A stretch of 64,000 nucleotides of DNA from JBFXAF01 sp050184585. Its GTDB lineage: Bacteria > Pseudomonadota > Alphaproteobacteria > Rhizobiales > Rhizobiaceae. Positions 38,956 to 46,014 of this stretch are shown piece by piece; the first letter of the stretch is position 1; each line of letters opens with the position of its first letter. The notes beneath the pieces are model-generated. The model worked only from the letters and a program-made list of their open reading frames with translations, was not told where the DNA came from and did no database searches. Both the position numbers and the translations under genes were made by a program. The stretch covers positions 1-64,000 of the forward strand of contig JBFXAF010000010.1 in NCBI GenBank assembly GCA_050184585.1, written 5' to 3'.

Positions 38956-39242
38956 GCCGAGCCGCCCCTCAGTTCCCGGACCTTTTCCGCGACCTGCCCC
39001 GCGAGGTCGACATAGAGTTCCTCGAGCCGCTCTGCGGCCTTCAATGTATCCGGGTCGTAGCCACCGCTTTCGAGCACCTGCGTGAGCTTCTCCACGAAGC
39101 CCGCCTGCTCCTCCAGCGCCCGGAACAGCGTGTCGACCTGTCCGGGCGTGATCGCCGGGTCGGCCAGCATCTTCGGCACATCGGCCGCCATCTTGCGGCC
39201 GGTCTCCCGCTGGTCCTTCAGGATGGCGATGAGGTCGGACAT
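38952..39242 (-). CDS. Small helical protein of unknown function
   Basis: 96 residues, predicted almost entirely helical ('MSDLIAILKDQRETGRKMAADVPKML', 'VDTLFRALEEQAGFVEKLTQVLE'), no membrane segment or motif. ATG 39242 is the natural start; the frame open to 39374 runs into the repeat-rich spacer. First gene of the three-gene unit. Confidence 0.6.
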   Translation of the reverse strand: MSDLIAILKDQRETGRKMAADVPKMLADPAITPGQVDTLFRALEEQAGFVEKLTQVLESGGYDPDTLKAAERLEELYVDLAGQVAEKVRELRGGSA

Positions 39243-39827
39243 GCGCCGACCTTGGCGCGGCACGGCACGGGGGTCAACCGCGCCACGTCCCTCATCCTGA
39301 GGCGCTCGGCCGTAAGCCTCGAAGGAAGCACGGCGCCGGTGGACAAATTCTCGGCCTGCCCACAGCGATTCCAATCGCTTCCGCGAATTCTTTGCCCGTT
39401 TTCTCCACCTCCCCCGCCACCGCGCATATCCTACGTCCAGTTCCTCCCTCGGGAACGCCGGTCATGACGGTGATTGCGCGGGGAGGAACCGGCGCCTCCG
39501 GCAGCGGGTCGTAACCGCTGCCCGGGGAGGCTCCGCCAAAGGTTCCCCTGCGGGCATTACGACCCGTGCGTGCCGGACGGTTGCACTTAACCCCTCCGGA
39601 GCCTGCGAAAGGAGGCGAAGGCGGGGGAAGCGGATCGGGCGGACGCCAAAAATCGCCGGACGGGCGGCCGCGAGGTTGCACGTACCTACCTTAGTTGAGC
39701 GACCCCGTGGCCGCCGTCTTCCCCCATGACGCCCGACCGGCGAAGCCGGGTCGGAAAGCGAGTCATGGGCACTGCGAAGCCAATGGCCAGACCGGAAACG
39801 GGGCGTGGTCGTGTGGCGACGCGCGCC
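39243..39827. other. 585-bp non-coding region with two inverted repeats
   Basis: No credible gene. A perfect 10-bp inverted repeat CGGGTCGTAA (39505-39514) / TTACGACCCG (39557-39566) encloses TGCCCG...CGGGCA, so the whole 62 bases can fold into one long hairpin. A second palindrome (39726-39766) begins ATGAC and ends GTCAT, with a CCGACCGGC-gaa-GCCGGGTCGG core. Both look like repeat-derived elements. The region sits between two genes transcribed leftward, so it also contains the promoter of the 96-residue protein gene. Confidence 0.7.
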
Positions 39828-40616
39828 TCAGTGATCCTTGCCGCCCTTGTAGAAGATCTTCTCCCAGCGCTTCTGCGCCTCGTAGCCCTCGCGGATGAAG
39901 GGCGTGAAAGGCGCGGCGTTGAGCAGCGTGCCGTTGACGAGGCTGGCGGGAAATCCGGTCGGCTTGACGAAATCCACGAAGAGCACCACCCGCACCTCGT
40001 TCGAGTGGTTCCAGGCCTCGTGCTCGAAGGCGTCGTCGAAGATCAGCACCTTGCCCTCGTCCCAGTGGCGCACCTGGTCGAGCACGCGGATGGCCACCTT
40101 GTCGCTCTGTTCGGGCACCTTGAGCCCCAGATGCAGCCTGAGTACGCCGTTATACGGCCCGCGATGCGGCTTCAGGTGCTTGCCGGGCTCGAAGATCGAG
40201 AACATCGCCGACTTCAGCCCGGGGATCTTCTGCAGGATGCGCCAGGTCTCCGGGCAGGTCCGCTTGGCCTCGTCGCTCTCCTTGCCGTAGGCGCAGAACA
40301 GGAAGGTCTTCCAGTTGCGGTCGGTCGAGATCGAGCGAACCTCGTCGGAGATCTCGTGGAAGCCGGGCAGCTCGTCCTTGCGCTTGAGGAGCGTGTCGAG
40401 TTCGGTCCTGATGAGTTTCCACTCCGCCTCGATGCCGGGCACCCAGGGAAACGCAGCATTGTCGTAGATGGGCGGGTTGCCCAGCGTGGCGTGTTTGAGG
40501 TTCAGCCGCTCGGCCCAGTCGATGATCGCTTTGCCGATCCGGTAGCCGAGGCCGGGCCTGTGCATCAGATCCTCGACGCCTTCCGTCGCTTTCTGCTCGA
40601 CCACCTGCTCGGCCAT
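39828..40616 (-). CDS. Aspartyl/asparaginyl beta-hydroxylase family dioxygenase (LpxO/Ols-like)
   Basis: 262 residues. The Fe(II)/2-oxoglutarate dioxygenase core is seen in 'EPGKHLKPHRGPYNGVLRLHLGLKVP' (first His and Arg ligands) and 'IFDDAFEHEAWNHSNEVRVVLFVD' (second His and Arg for 2-oxoglutarate). In rhizobia relatives hydroxylate lipid A secondary acyl chains (LpxO) or ornithine lipids (OlsC/OlsD), which fits a membrane-lipid role. ATG 40616 (MAEQVVEQK) is used; the frame open to 40649 adds unsupported residues. No transmembrane helix is visible, so it may associate peripherally with the inner membrane. Confidence 0.85.
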   Translation of the reverse strand: MAEQVVEQKATEGVEDLMHRPGLGYRIGKAIIDWAERLNLKHATLGNPPIYDNAAFPWVPGIEAEWKLIRTELDTLLKRKDELPGFHEISDEVRSISTDRNWKTFLFCAYGKESDEAKRTCPETWRILQKIPGLKSAMFSIFEPGKHLKPHRGPYNGVLRLHLGLKVPEQSDKVAIRVLDQVRHWDEGKVLIFDDAFEHEAWNHSNEVRVVLFVDFVKPTGFPASLVNGTLLNAAPFTPFIREGYEAQKRWEKIFYKGGKDH

Positions 40617-40708
40617 GGAACCACCTCTCGACTGATTGACCCGCACCACAGATACACCCGGCGGGCCGGTCGCGTCAGCCCCCGTGGCGATCGAAGCTGT
40701 CGGAGACG

Positions 40709-41269
40709 TCAGATCGGCGCTTTCTTGGGGATCACCCGCTTCACCGCTCGGCTCTCACCTTCGGGGTACTTGAAGACGCTCAGTCGGCCGTTCGGCTCGA
40801 AGAAGGCGCAATGGACCTCGCCGGTGTCGCGTACCCCCTCGAGCCTGAGCAGGGCGAAGAGTTCGCGCTCCGTCAGCGTTCCGGAGCCGAGCGCCGCCTC
40901 CACCACCTCCCCCTCGGCCACCACCATGATCGGAGCGCCCTCCAGCACCTTTTCGATCTTCTTGTGGCGATGAAGGAACCCCGTCGTTACCCGATGCAGC
41001 AGGATGACGACGGTGATCACGAGTATGCCCTGAAGCAGCCCGACCTCGGGATAGAACATCGGGTCGCCAGCGGCCGATCCGACCGCAATCACCAGCACGA
41101 ACTCGAACGGCCCGATCTGCCCGACCCCGCCCTGCCCGACCATGCGCGAGAGGAAGATCGTGTAGGCGTACATGACGACGGTGCGCAGCACGATTTCCAG
41201 GAAGAAGGCGACATAGGCCGTCTCCCGATCCCCGATCAGGATGCGTGTCAGGTCGAAACCGCTGTCCAT
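40709..41269 (-). CDS. DUF421 membrane protein (YetF/YcaP type)
   Basis: 186 residues. Three N-terminal helices ('AYVAFFLEIVLRTVVMYAYTIFLSRMVG', 'FEFVLVIAVGSAAGDPM', 'LLQGILVITVVILLH') are followed by a cytosolic domain with 'APIMVVAEGEV' and 'LTERELFALLRLEGVRDTGEVHCAFFEPNGRLSV', the DUF421/YetF signature. The function is not established; relatives are implicated in spore or membrane protein maintenance. ATG 41269 is chosen over the frame open to 41347. Confidence 0.85.
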   Translation of the reverse strand: MDSGFDLTRILIGDRETAYVAFFLEIVLRTVVMYAYTIFLSRMVGQGGVGQIGPFEFVLVIAVGSAAGDPMFYPEVGLLQGILVITVVILLHRVTTGFLHRHKKIEKVLEGAPIMVVAEGEVVEAALGSGTLTERELFALLRLEGVRDTGEVHCAFFEPNGRLSVFKYPEGESRAVKRVIPKKAPI

Positions 41270-41461
41270 CACGGGCCCGGTGCTGCTGAAGATCGCAGGC
41301 AACGCCGACACCTGCGCAGCGGTTCCCGCGCCACGGCGCGTGCACAACCGCCTGCACGCGGCAGTCGAGTTGCATTTGAACCGAACTTTCCGTGCCTCGC
41401 GGCTAGGTTTCTCATGCAGGGGAGAAACCTGCTCCTTCCGCTTCCGAGCGGTTTACCTCCG

Positions 41462-41497
41462 CCCCTTCCGTCCCGACACCCCCCGGGGCGGAAGGGG
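41462..41497. repeat. Inverted repeat just upstream of the outer-membrane protein gene
   Basis: CCCCTTCCG (41462-41470) and CGGAAGGGG (41489-41497) are perfect complements around an 18-base loop, ending about 18 bases before the ATG at 41516. It could be a leader hairpin or a terminator for an upstream transcript. The ribosome site GGAGG lies just outside it. Confidence 0.6.
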
Positions 41498-41515
41498 TCG
41501 GGTCGGAGGCCCCCC

Positions 41516-42682
41516 ATGCGCCGAGCCCTTCTCGTCCTCGCCGTCGCCGCGGCGCCGCAGGCCGTCGAGGCGGAGCAGGTCGCCGCGGCGGGCAATGGGG
41601 CGAGCGCCGGCATCGAGCGTCATTTCACGACCGATGTTCTGGACAGCCCCGTTGCCCGCTCCGATTTCTACACGCGCGCCACCGGCTCGTTTCGCTATTT
41701 CGGCGACATCGAGGTGGGCCGCATCGGGATATCGGGAGAGGTGTCTGCCAGCCGGCACGACACGGTTCGTATCGAGGACGACTTCGCTGCCGGTGTCACC
41801 GTGGAGGCGACGCGCCGCGTCGCCGAGCATCTCGAACTCAGGGGCGCATTGTCGGCGACCGTCGGCGAAGAGGGTGACGATCTGCCGCTCGGCCCCTTCG
41901 CGATCGGGATCCGCACGCGGACGGTCGCGCTCGCCGCGACCCTCCAGGCAGGCTACGACATCGGCCAGGGAACGTCGATCTCCGTCGAGACCACGGCCAG
42001 CTCGGAGAGGTCGGGGCGCACCCGCTTCGAGGACGATGTCATCGGCCCGATCAAGCTCGAACCCGACCGGCGCAGGCTGAAGGGAGGCATCCGGCTGGCG
42101 CATGTTGTCGGCGACACGACCGCGGCGGTGATGGCATCTGGCAGATCGACCCATGTACAGGAGATCGGCTGGCCACCGGTCTCGCTCGGCTTCGGCGAAG
42201 CGGGGGTCGCGACGGAACTTGTCCGCACCTGGGCGAACGGCGCCCGTGCGGCGCTCTCGCTTGGCATGCAGGCCATCGCCGCGAGAGACGCGGACTATCG
42301 CCATCTTCGTCCAGTCTGGCACGCCGAACTGTCCGGGCCGGTGGGCGAGGGCCTGGAACTGCGCGGCGCGCTTTCGGCCGCGTTCGAGACGACCGACACG
42401 GACGATCCGCTAGCCTCCTACGTGATGCGGGGTGAGGTCGAGCTCGGCTACCGTCCCTGGGAGCGGCTGACGCTCGCCCTCGGCGCCTATGTCGAGGGCA
42501 GGCGCAATCTCCTGCTGGAGAATCGCGAGGACGTCGCCGGCGGCTACGGCGAAGCCGTCTATGCGCTCTCGCCAGCCTTCTCGCTCGTGGTGCGCGCCGA
42601 CTACCGGCAGTCCAAGGTGACGATCCTCGAAATTCGCACGCGCGGGCTCGATACCTTCCTCGGCATACGCGCGCGGATGTGA
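41516..42682 (+). CDS. Outer-membrane beta-barrel-like protein
   Basis: 388 residues with a signal peptide (MRRALLVLAVAAAPQAVEA). The mature part is built of alternating polar/hydrophobic strands with a strong period of 10-12 residues ('FRYFGDIEVGRIGISGEVSA', 'VALAATLQAGYDIGQGTSIS', 'LTLALGAYVEGRRNLLLENR'), ending 'RGLDTFLGIRARM'. This suggests an outer-membrane barrel of roughly a dozen or more strands. I cannot assign a substrate or a named family. ATG 41516 has GGAGG 8 nt upstream. Confidence 0.72.
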   Translation: MRRALLVLAVAAAPQAVEAEQVAAAGNGASAGIERHFTTDVLDSPVARSDFYTRATGSFRYFGDIEVGRIGISGEVSASRHDTVRIEDDFAAGVTVEATRRVAEHLELRGALSATVGEEGDDLPLGPFAIGIRTRTVALAATLQAGYDIGQGTSISVETTASSERSGRTRFEDDVIGPIKLEPDRRRLKGGIRLAHVVGDTTAAVMASGRSTHVQEIGWPPVSLGFGEAGVATELVRTWANGARAALSLGMQAIAARDADYRHLRPVWHAELSGPVGEGLELRGALSAAFETTDTDDPLASYVMRGEVELGYRPWERLTLALGAYVEGRRNLLLENREDVAGGYGEAVYALSPAFSLVVRADYRQSKVTILEIRTRGLDTFLGIRARM

Positions 42683-42708
42683 GCAGGGGAGGCTTGCGCC
42701 TCCCCTGC
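42683..42708. terminator. Bidirectional hairpin terminator
   Basis: GCAGGGGAGGC-ttgc-GCCTCCCCTGC is a perfect 11-bp stem starting immediately after the outer-membrane protein stop and before the convergent small gene. There is no long T tract. Confidence 0.75.
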
Positions 42709-42734
42709 CCGACGGTCCGCCAGGTCGGAGGGCC

Positions 42735-43016
42735 TCAGTGCTTCTTGAGCGAGTAGCTCGAGTTGCCGCTGAGAATGCCGACGCCGAGACCGTTCAGGAT
42801 GCCGGTCTTGTTGCCGTTCAGGATGCCCGACACGTTGTTGCCGGACAGGATCGCCGAGCCGGCGAGGATGCCGTTGCCGACATTCACGTTGCCCAGTCCG
42901 AGCCCGATCGATGGCGACAGATTGATCAGGCTCTTGCCCTTGTCCTTGCCGCCCGCCTCGGCGGCAACGGTGGTGAGCGAGAGGGCCGCGGCGAGCATCA
43001 GTACAGTGGTCTTCAT
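42735..43016 (-). CDS. Tiny exported Gly/Asn-rich repeat protein
   Basis: 93 residues with a signal peptide (MKTTVLMLAAALSLTTVAAEA). The mature 72 residues are dominated by a repeating hydrophobic/Gly/Asn pattern: 'GNGILAGSAILSG', 'NNVSGILNGNK', 'TGILNGLGVGILSGNS', with GIL/AIL every 8-10 residues, ending SYSLKKH. Ile/Leu/Val alternate with Gly/Asn/Ser, suggesting stacked beta turns (amyloid- or solenoid-like). No named family was recognised. It faces the outer-membrane barrel gene convergently. Confidence 0.7.
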   Translation of the reverse strand: MKTTVLMLAAALSLTTVAAEAGGKDKGKSLINLSPSIGLGLGNVNVGNGILAGSAILSGNNVSGILNGNKTGILNGLGVGILSGNSSYSLKKH

Positions 43017-43162
43017 GACTGGTCTCCTTGGTTGCACACCCTTCCGCTCCGAGTACTTACCTCCACATACAGAACTACAGCATCGCCAAGATGACGCAAC
43101 CTGAAAGAGCATATAATTTGGTATGTAACCCTGGATTGCCGACTTAACGTTAGGCCTTTACC

Positions 43163-43804
43163 TTAACGTGCGCTCCGGTCCCACTTGTCCAGGAAGTCGG
43201 CGATCGGCATCGCCTGCATGTCGGGGACCGCCTCATGGAGCCGGCCCAGCGGCCAGTCCCACCAGGCAATGGCTTCCAGCCGGGCGGAGATTTCCGCAGG
43301 AAACCTTTGCCTCAGCGGCCGCGCGGGTTGACCGGCGACGATGGCGTACGCGTCCACGTCGCGCGTCACGACTGCATTGGCGCCGACGACCGCGCCATTG
43401 CCGATCGTCACGCCGGGCATGACCACGGCTCCATGGCCGACCCAGACATCATGGCCGATCAACACCGGTCGCGAGCGGCGTCTCTCACGGAAACCGGCAT
43501 CGAGGCCGAGATAGCGGAAGTATTCGTTCGGGCGGTAGGTGACCTTGTGGGTCGTCACACGCTCCATCGGATGTTCCAGTGCGTTGACGCGCGTGTTGGC
43601 GGCGATCGAGCAGAACTTTCCGATGGTCGTGTAGATCGCCTCGGCGTGACGCTCGAAATAGGAAAAGTCGCCGAGCGTCACCTCGCGCAGGACCACCCTT
43701 TCCCCGACGGAGGCGTATGGACCGATCCTGCATCCCTTGAGTTCCGCCGTCGGATGGATGCGCGGTGACGGATCGGTGAACCTGGCGTCGTCGGGGACGG
43801 TCAT
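43163..43804 (-). CDS. Left-handed beta-helix acetyltransferase, phosphonate-cluster type (hexapeptide repeat)
   Basis: 213 residues. The hexapeptide-repeat fold is clear ('IHPTAELKGCRIGPYASVGERVVLREV', 'VLIGHDVWVGHGAVVMPGVTIGNGAVVGANAVVTRDV', 'YAIVAGQPARPLRQRF'). The distinctive block 'GDFSYFERHAEAIYTTIGKFCSIAANTRVNALEHPMERVTTHKVTYR' and the C-terminal 'WWDWP' match the 'phn' phosphonate-metabolism hexapeptide transferase branch, related to chloramphenicol/streptogramin acetyltransferases. No phn genes are adjacent here, so the substrate is uncertain. It should act in the cytosol as a trimer. Confidence 0.8.
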   Translation of the reverse strand: MTVPDDARFTDPSPRIHPTAELKGCRIGPYASVGERVVLREVTLGDFSYFERHAEAIYTTIGKFCSIAANTRVNALEHPMERVTTHKVTYRPNEYFRYLGLDAGFRERRRSRPVLIGHDVWVGHGAVVMPGVTIGNGAVVGANAVVTRDVDAYAIVAGQPARPLRQRFPAEISARLEAIAWWDWPLGRLHEAVPDMQAMPIADFLDKWDRSAR

Positions 43805-43882
43805 GCGCCGCTCTACGCCGTGGCGCGGCGCGCGGCAATATCGCCTCTTTTGCTATGGCACCGCAGCGACTATCTTCGCATC

Positions 43883-44047
43883 ATGTCGTCCGCCCGCATC
43901 AGCGCTCCCGCAAGACGTATGGCGATCGCGTCGCTCTCGCTCGGCGTGCTCGCCGCCGCAAGCGGCCTCGCCTTCGCCGGCTGGGTCGAGCATGGGGCCG
44001 GGATATTCCTCGCCATGGCCGAGTCCGGCCTTTCCTGGTGCTTCTGA
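43883..44047 (+). CDS. Short hydrophobic protein upstream of the Sco gene
   Basis: 54 residues: MSSARISAPARRMAIASLSLGVLAAASGLAFAGWVEHGAG...SGLSWCF, one or two membrane helices. It begins with a plausible ATG and ends 30 bases before the Sco-family gene on the same strand. The coding potential is modest, but small hydrophobic genes often precede sco genes in this group. Confidence 0.5.
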   Translation: MSSARISAPARRMAIASLSLGVLAAASGLAFAGWVEHGAGIFLAMAESGLSWCF

Positions 44048-44077
44048 CGCACCCGTCCACCGCCGCCGAGCCCAGCA

Positions 44078-44656
44078 ATGATGCGATCGATCCTCGTCGG
44101 CATTCTCGTCCTTATGGCTGCCGGCGTCGGCTGGCTTACCTTCGACTGGTATCGCACCCTTTATGGAGGCGAGCCGTACGGTGCGCCCTTCACCCTGCTG
44201 GACCATGACGGACAGCCGATTACCGAAACAGCGTTCCGTGGACATCCGTCGGCGGTGTTCTTCGGGTTCACCCACTGCCCGGAAGTTTGTCCCACGACGC
44301 TTTACGAGATGGACGGTTGGCTCAAGGCGCTCGGAAAGGATGGCGAAGCCATCCGCGGCTACTTCGTCTCCATCGATCCCGAGCGCGACACGCCTGAACT
44401 GATGAAGCAGTACGTGACGGCCGTGTCGGACAGGATCACCGGCATCACCGGCGAACCGGACAGGATCGCCGCGATGGCGAAGGCGTTCGGCATCTACGCC
44501 CGCAAGGTCGACACTGGCGACGGCGACTACACGATGGACCACACGGCTTCCGTGCTGCTGCTGCGGACCGACGGGGATTTCGCCGGAACAATCGCCTACG
44601 GCGAGAATCCGGACACAGCGGTCCAGAAGCTGCGCCGCCTCGCGACCGGGAGCTAA
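44078..44656 (+). CDS. Sco/SenC family copper chaperone
   Basis: 192 residues. An N-terminal membrane anchor (ILVGILVLMAAGVGWL) is followed by a thioredoxin-like domain with the copper-binding CxxxC motif 'FTHCPEVCPTT' (Cys67 and Cys71) and the third ligand His155 ('MDHTAS'). Sco proteins deliver copper to the CuA site of cytochrome c oxidase from the periplasmic face of the inner membrane. The next gene, prmA, starts six bases after its stop. Confidence 0.93.
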   Translation: MMRSILVGILVLMAAGVGWLTFDWYRTLYGGEPYGAPFTLLDHDGQPITETAFRGHPSAVFFGFTHCPEVCPTTLYEMDGWLKALGKDGEAIRGYFVSIDPERDTPELMKQYVTAVSDRITGITGEPDRIAAMAKAFGIYARKVDTGDGDYTMDHTASVLLLRTDGDFAGTIAYGENPDTAVQKLRRLATGS

Positions 44657-44662
44657 TCCAAC

Positions 44663-45535
44663 TTGGGTCAGACCCGCTATTTCCTGTCGGCCGCCAAGCC
44701 CGACGCCGAAAGGATCTATGCAGCTCTGGAATCGGCCTTCGAGGACGAGGGAGCGCCACTCGCCATTTTCGAGATCGACGAGTCGCGGGAGATCCACGAA
44801 GTCTCGCTCTACGTCGACGAGGATGACGTCGACGCCGAGCCGCGGATCCGGGCAGCGCTCGAAGGCCTAGCCGGCGCAGACGCCATCGGCCGCGAGACTC
44901 TTCCCGACATCGACTGGGTAAGGAAGTCGCTTGAGGGCCTGCGACCAGTGCAGGCGGGTCGATTCCTTGTCCACGGCTCGCACGATCGGGCCGCGCGCCG
45001 CCCAGGCGGACTAGCCATAGAGATCGAGGCCGGGCTCGCTTTCGGCACGGGCCATCACGGCACGACGGCGGGCTGCCTCGAGATGCTCGACCGCCTCGTA
45101 CGCGCGACACGTCCCCGCAATGCGCTCGATTTGGGAACCGGCAGCGCGGTTCTTGCCATCGCCATCGCGAAGCTGGCGCGTATCCCCGTGCTTGCAACCG
45201 ACATCGATGCCGTGGCGACGCGGGTCGCATCGGCGAATGTCAGGCTAAACGAGGTGCACCGATACGTCGCGACGGTGACGGCGGCGGGCTTCCACGACCC
45301 GGTCTTCTCGGCGCGCGGGCCATTCGACCTGATCGTCGCCAACATCCTTGCGCGGCCGCTGATGCGATTGGCGCCTGCGATGGGCCGAAACCTCGCGAAG
45401 GGCGGGGCGCTGGTCTTGTCCGGCATCCTGGCCGAACAGAGGCGCGCCGTGCTCGCCGCCTATGGCGCCCAGCGCTTCCGCCACGTCCGAACGCTGTGGC
45501 GCGAAGGCTGGGTCACGCTGCACTTGGAACGTTAG
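44663..45535 (+). CDS. prmA: Ribosomal protein L11 methyltransferase
   Basis: 290 residues. PrmA trimethylates ribosomal protein L11 with S-adenosylmethionine. Evidence: 'FGTGHHGTTAGCLEMLDRL' (the PrmA signature), the SAM motif 'ALDLGTGSAVLAIAIAKL', 'VLATDIDAVATRVASANV' and the catalytic-site block 'FDLIVANILARPL' (NxxL/NPPY-like). The start is TTG 44663, six bases after the sco stop. A weak GGGAG lies about 10 bases upstream. Confidence 0.93.
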   Translation: MGQTRYFLSAAKPDAERIYAALESAFEDEGAPLAIFEIDESREIHEVSLYVDEDDVDAEPRIRAALEGLAGADAIGRETLPDIDWVRKSLEGLRPVQAGRFLVHGSHDRAARRPGGLAIEIEAGLAFGTGHHGTTAGCLEMLDRLVRATRPRNALDLGTGSAVLAIAIAKLARIPVLATDIDAVATRVASANVRLNEVHRYVATVTAAGFHDPVFSARGPFDLIVANILARPLMRLAPAMGRNLAKGGALVLSGILAEQRRAVLAAYGAQRFRHVRTLWREGWVTLHLER

Positions 45536-45540
45536 GCAAG

Positions 45541-45570
45541 AAAAAAGGGCGACCCTCTCGGGCCGCCCTG
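45541..45570 (-). terminator. Rho-independent terminator of the DUF1127 gene
   Basis: Read on the minus strand, AGGGCG...CGCCCT forms a stem followed by TTTTTT (bases 45546-45541). It lies about 24 bases after the DUF1127 stop and between two convergent genes. Confidence 0.8.
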
Positions 45571-45593
45571 CAGGCTGTCAGGAAGGAAAACTG

Positions 45594-45779
45594 TCAGAAC
45601 GGGTACGCTGCCCGAGCGCGGCGCGAAAGCTCCGCGCGATCGTAGCCATGCGCCTTGAGCGTCGCATCGTCGAGGCCAAGCAGGGCCTGATTCACATAGA
45701 GCGCGGCCTGCTTTTCACGAGCCGTGATCAGCGCGTCCATGGCGTTGCGAAAGAATCCGCGGCGAGTGCTGGTGGTCAT
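45594..45779 (-). CDS. DUF1127 (YjiS-like) small protein
   Basis: 61 residues: basic N-terminus, 'ALITAREKQAALYVNQALLGLDDATLKAHGYDRAEL' ending RARAAYPF. The LxxLDDxxLxxxGxxRxEL pattern is that of DUF1127 proteins, small Arg-rich regulators of phosphate or RNA metabolism in alphaproteobacteria. It has its own hairpin terminator. Confidence 0.8.
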   Translation of the reverse strand: MTTSTRRGFFRNAMDALITAREKQAALYVNQALLGLDDATLKAHGYDRAELSRRARAAYPF

Positions 45780-46014
45780 CGGTCCTGTCCTCTGGTGGTG
45801 GTCGTTCGATCCTCCACGCGCCCAATGTATGGGCCCCGCCTTGCCGACAGTAGCGCCAATCCTGCATGGCGGGCATTCGATTTTGCATTGCAACAAGCAG
45901 TATGCTGCAACGCAATATGAACCTCTGGCGAGACGCCCGGCGCTCGCGGCGTTGCAGGCCCGCGCCGAGGGAAGTAACACCGGTTCCGCCGGTCGGCCCA
46001 CGAGGAGGGAATCA

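Noticed and set aside
40811..41515. Long open frame ahead of the outer-membrane protein
   Set aside because: It is antisense to DUF421 and low in complexity. The signal peptide and Shine-Dalgarno at 41516 mark the true start.
41516..43016. Outer-membrane barrel plus Gly/Asn repeat protein as a curli-type secretion system
   Set aside because: The barrel gene shows no resemblance to CsgG, and the genes are convergent rather than in one operon. The idea is kept only as a question in the findings.
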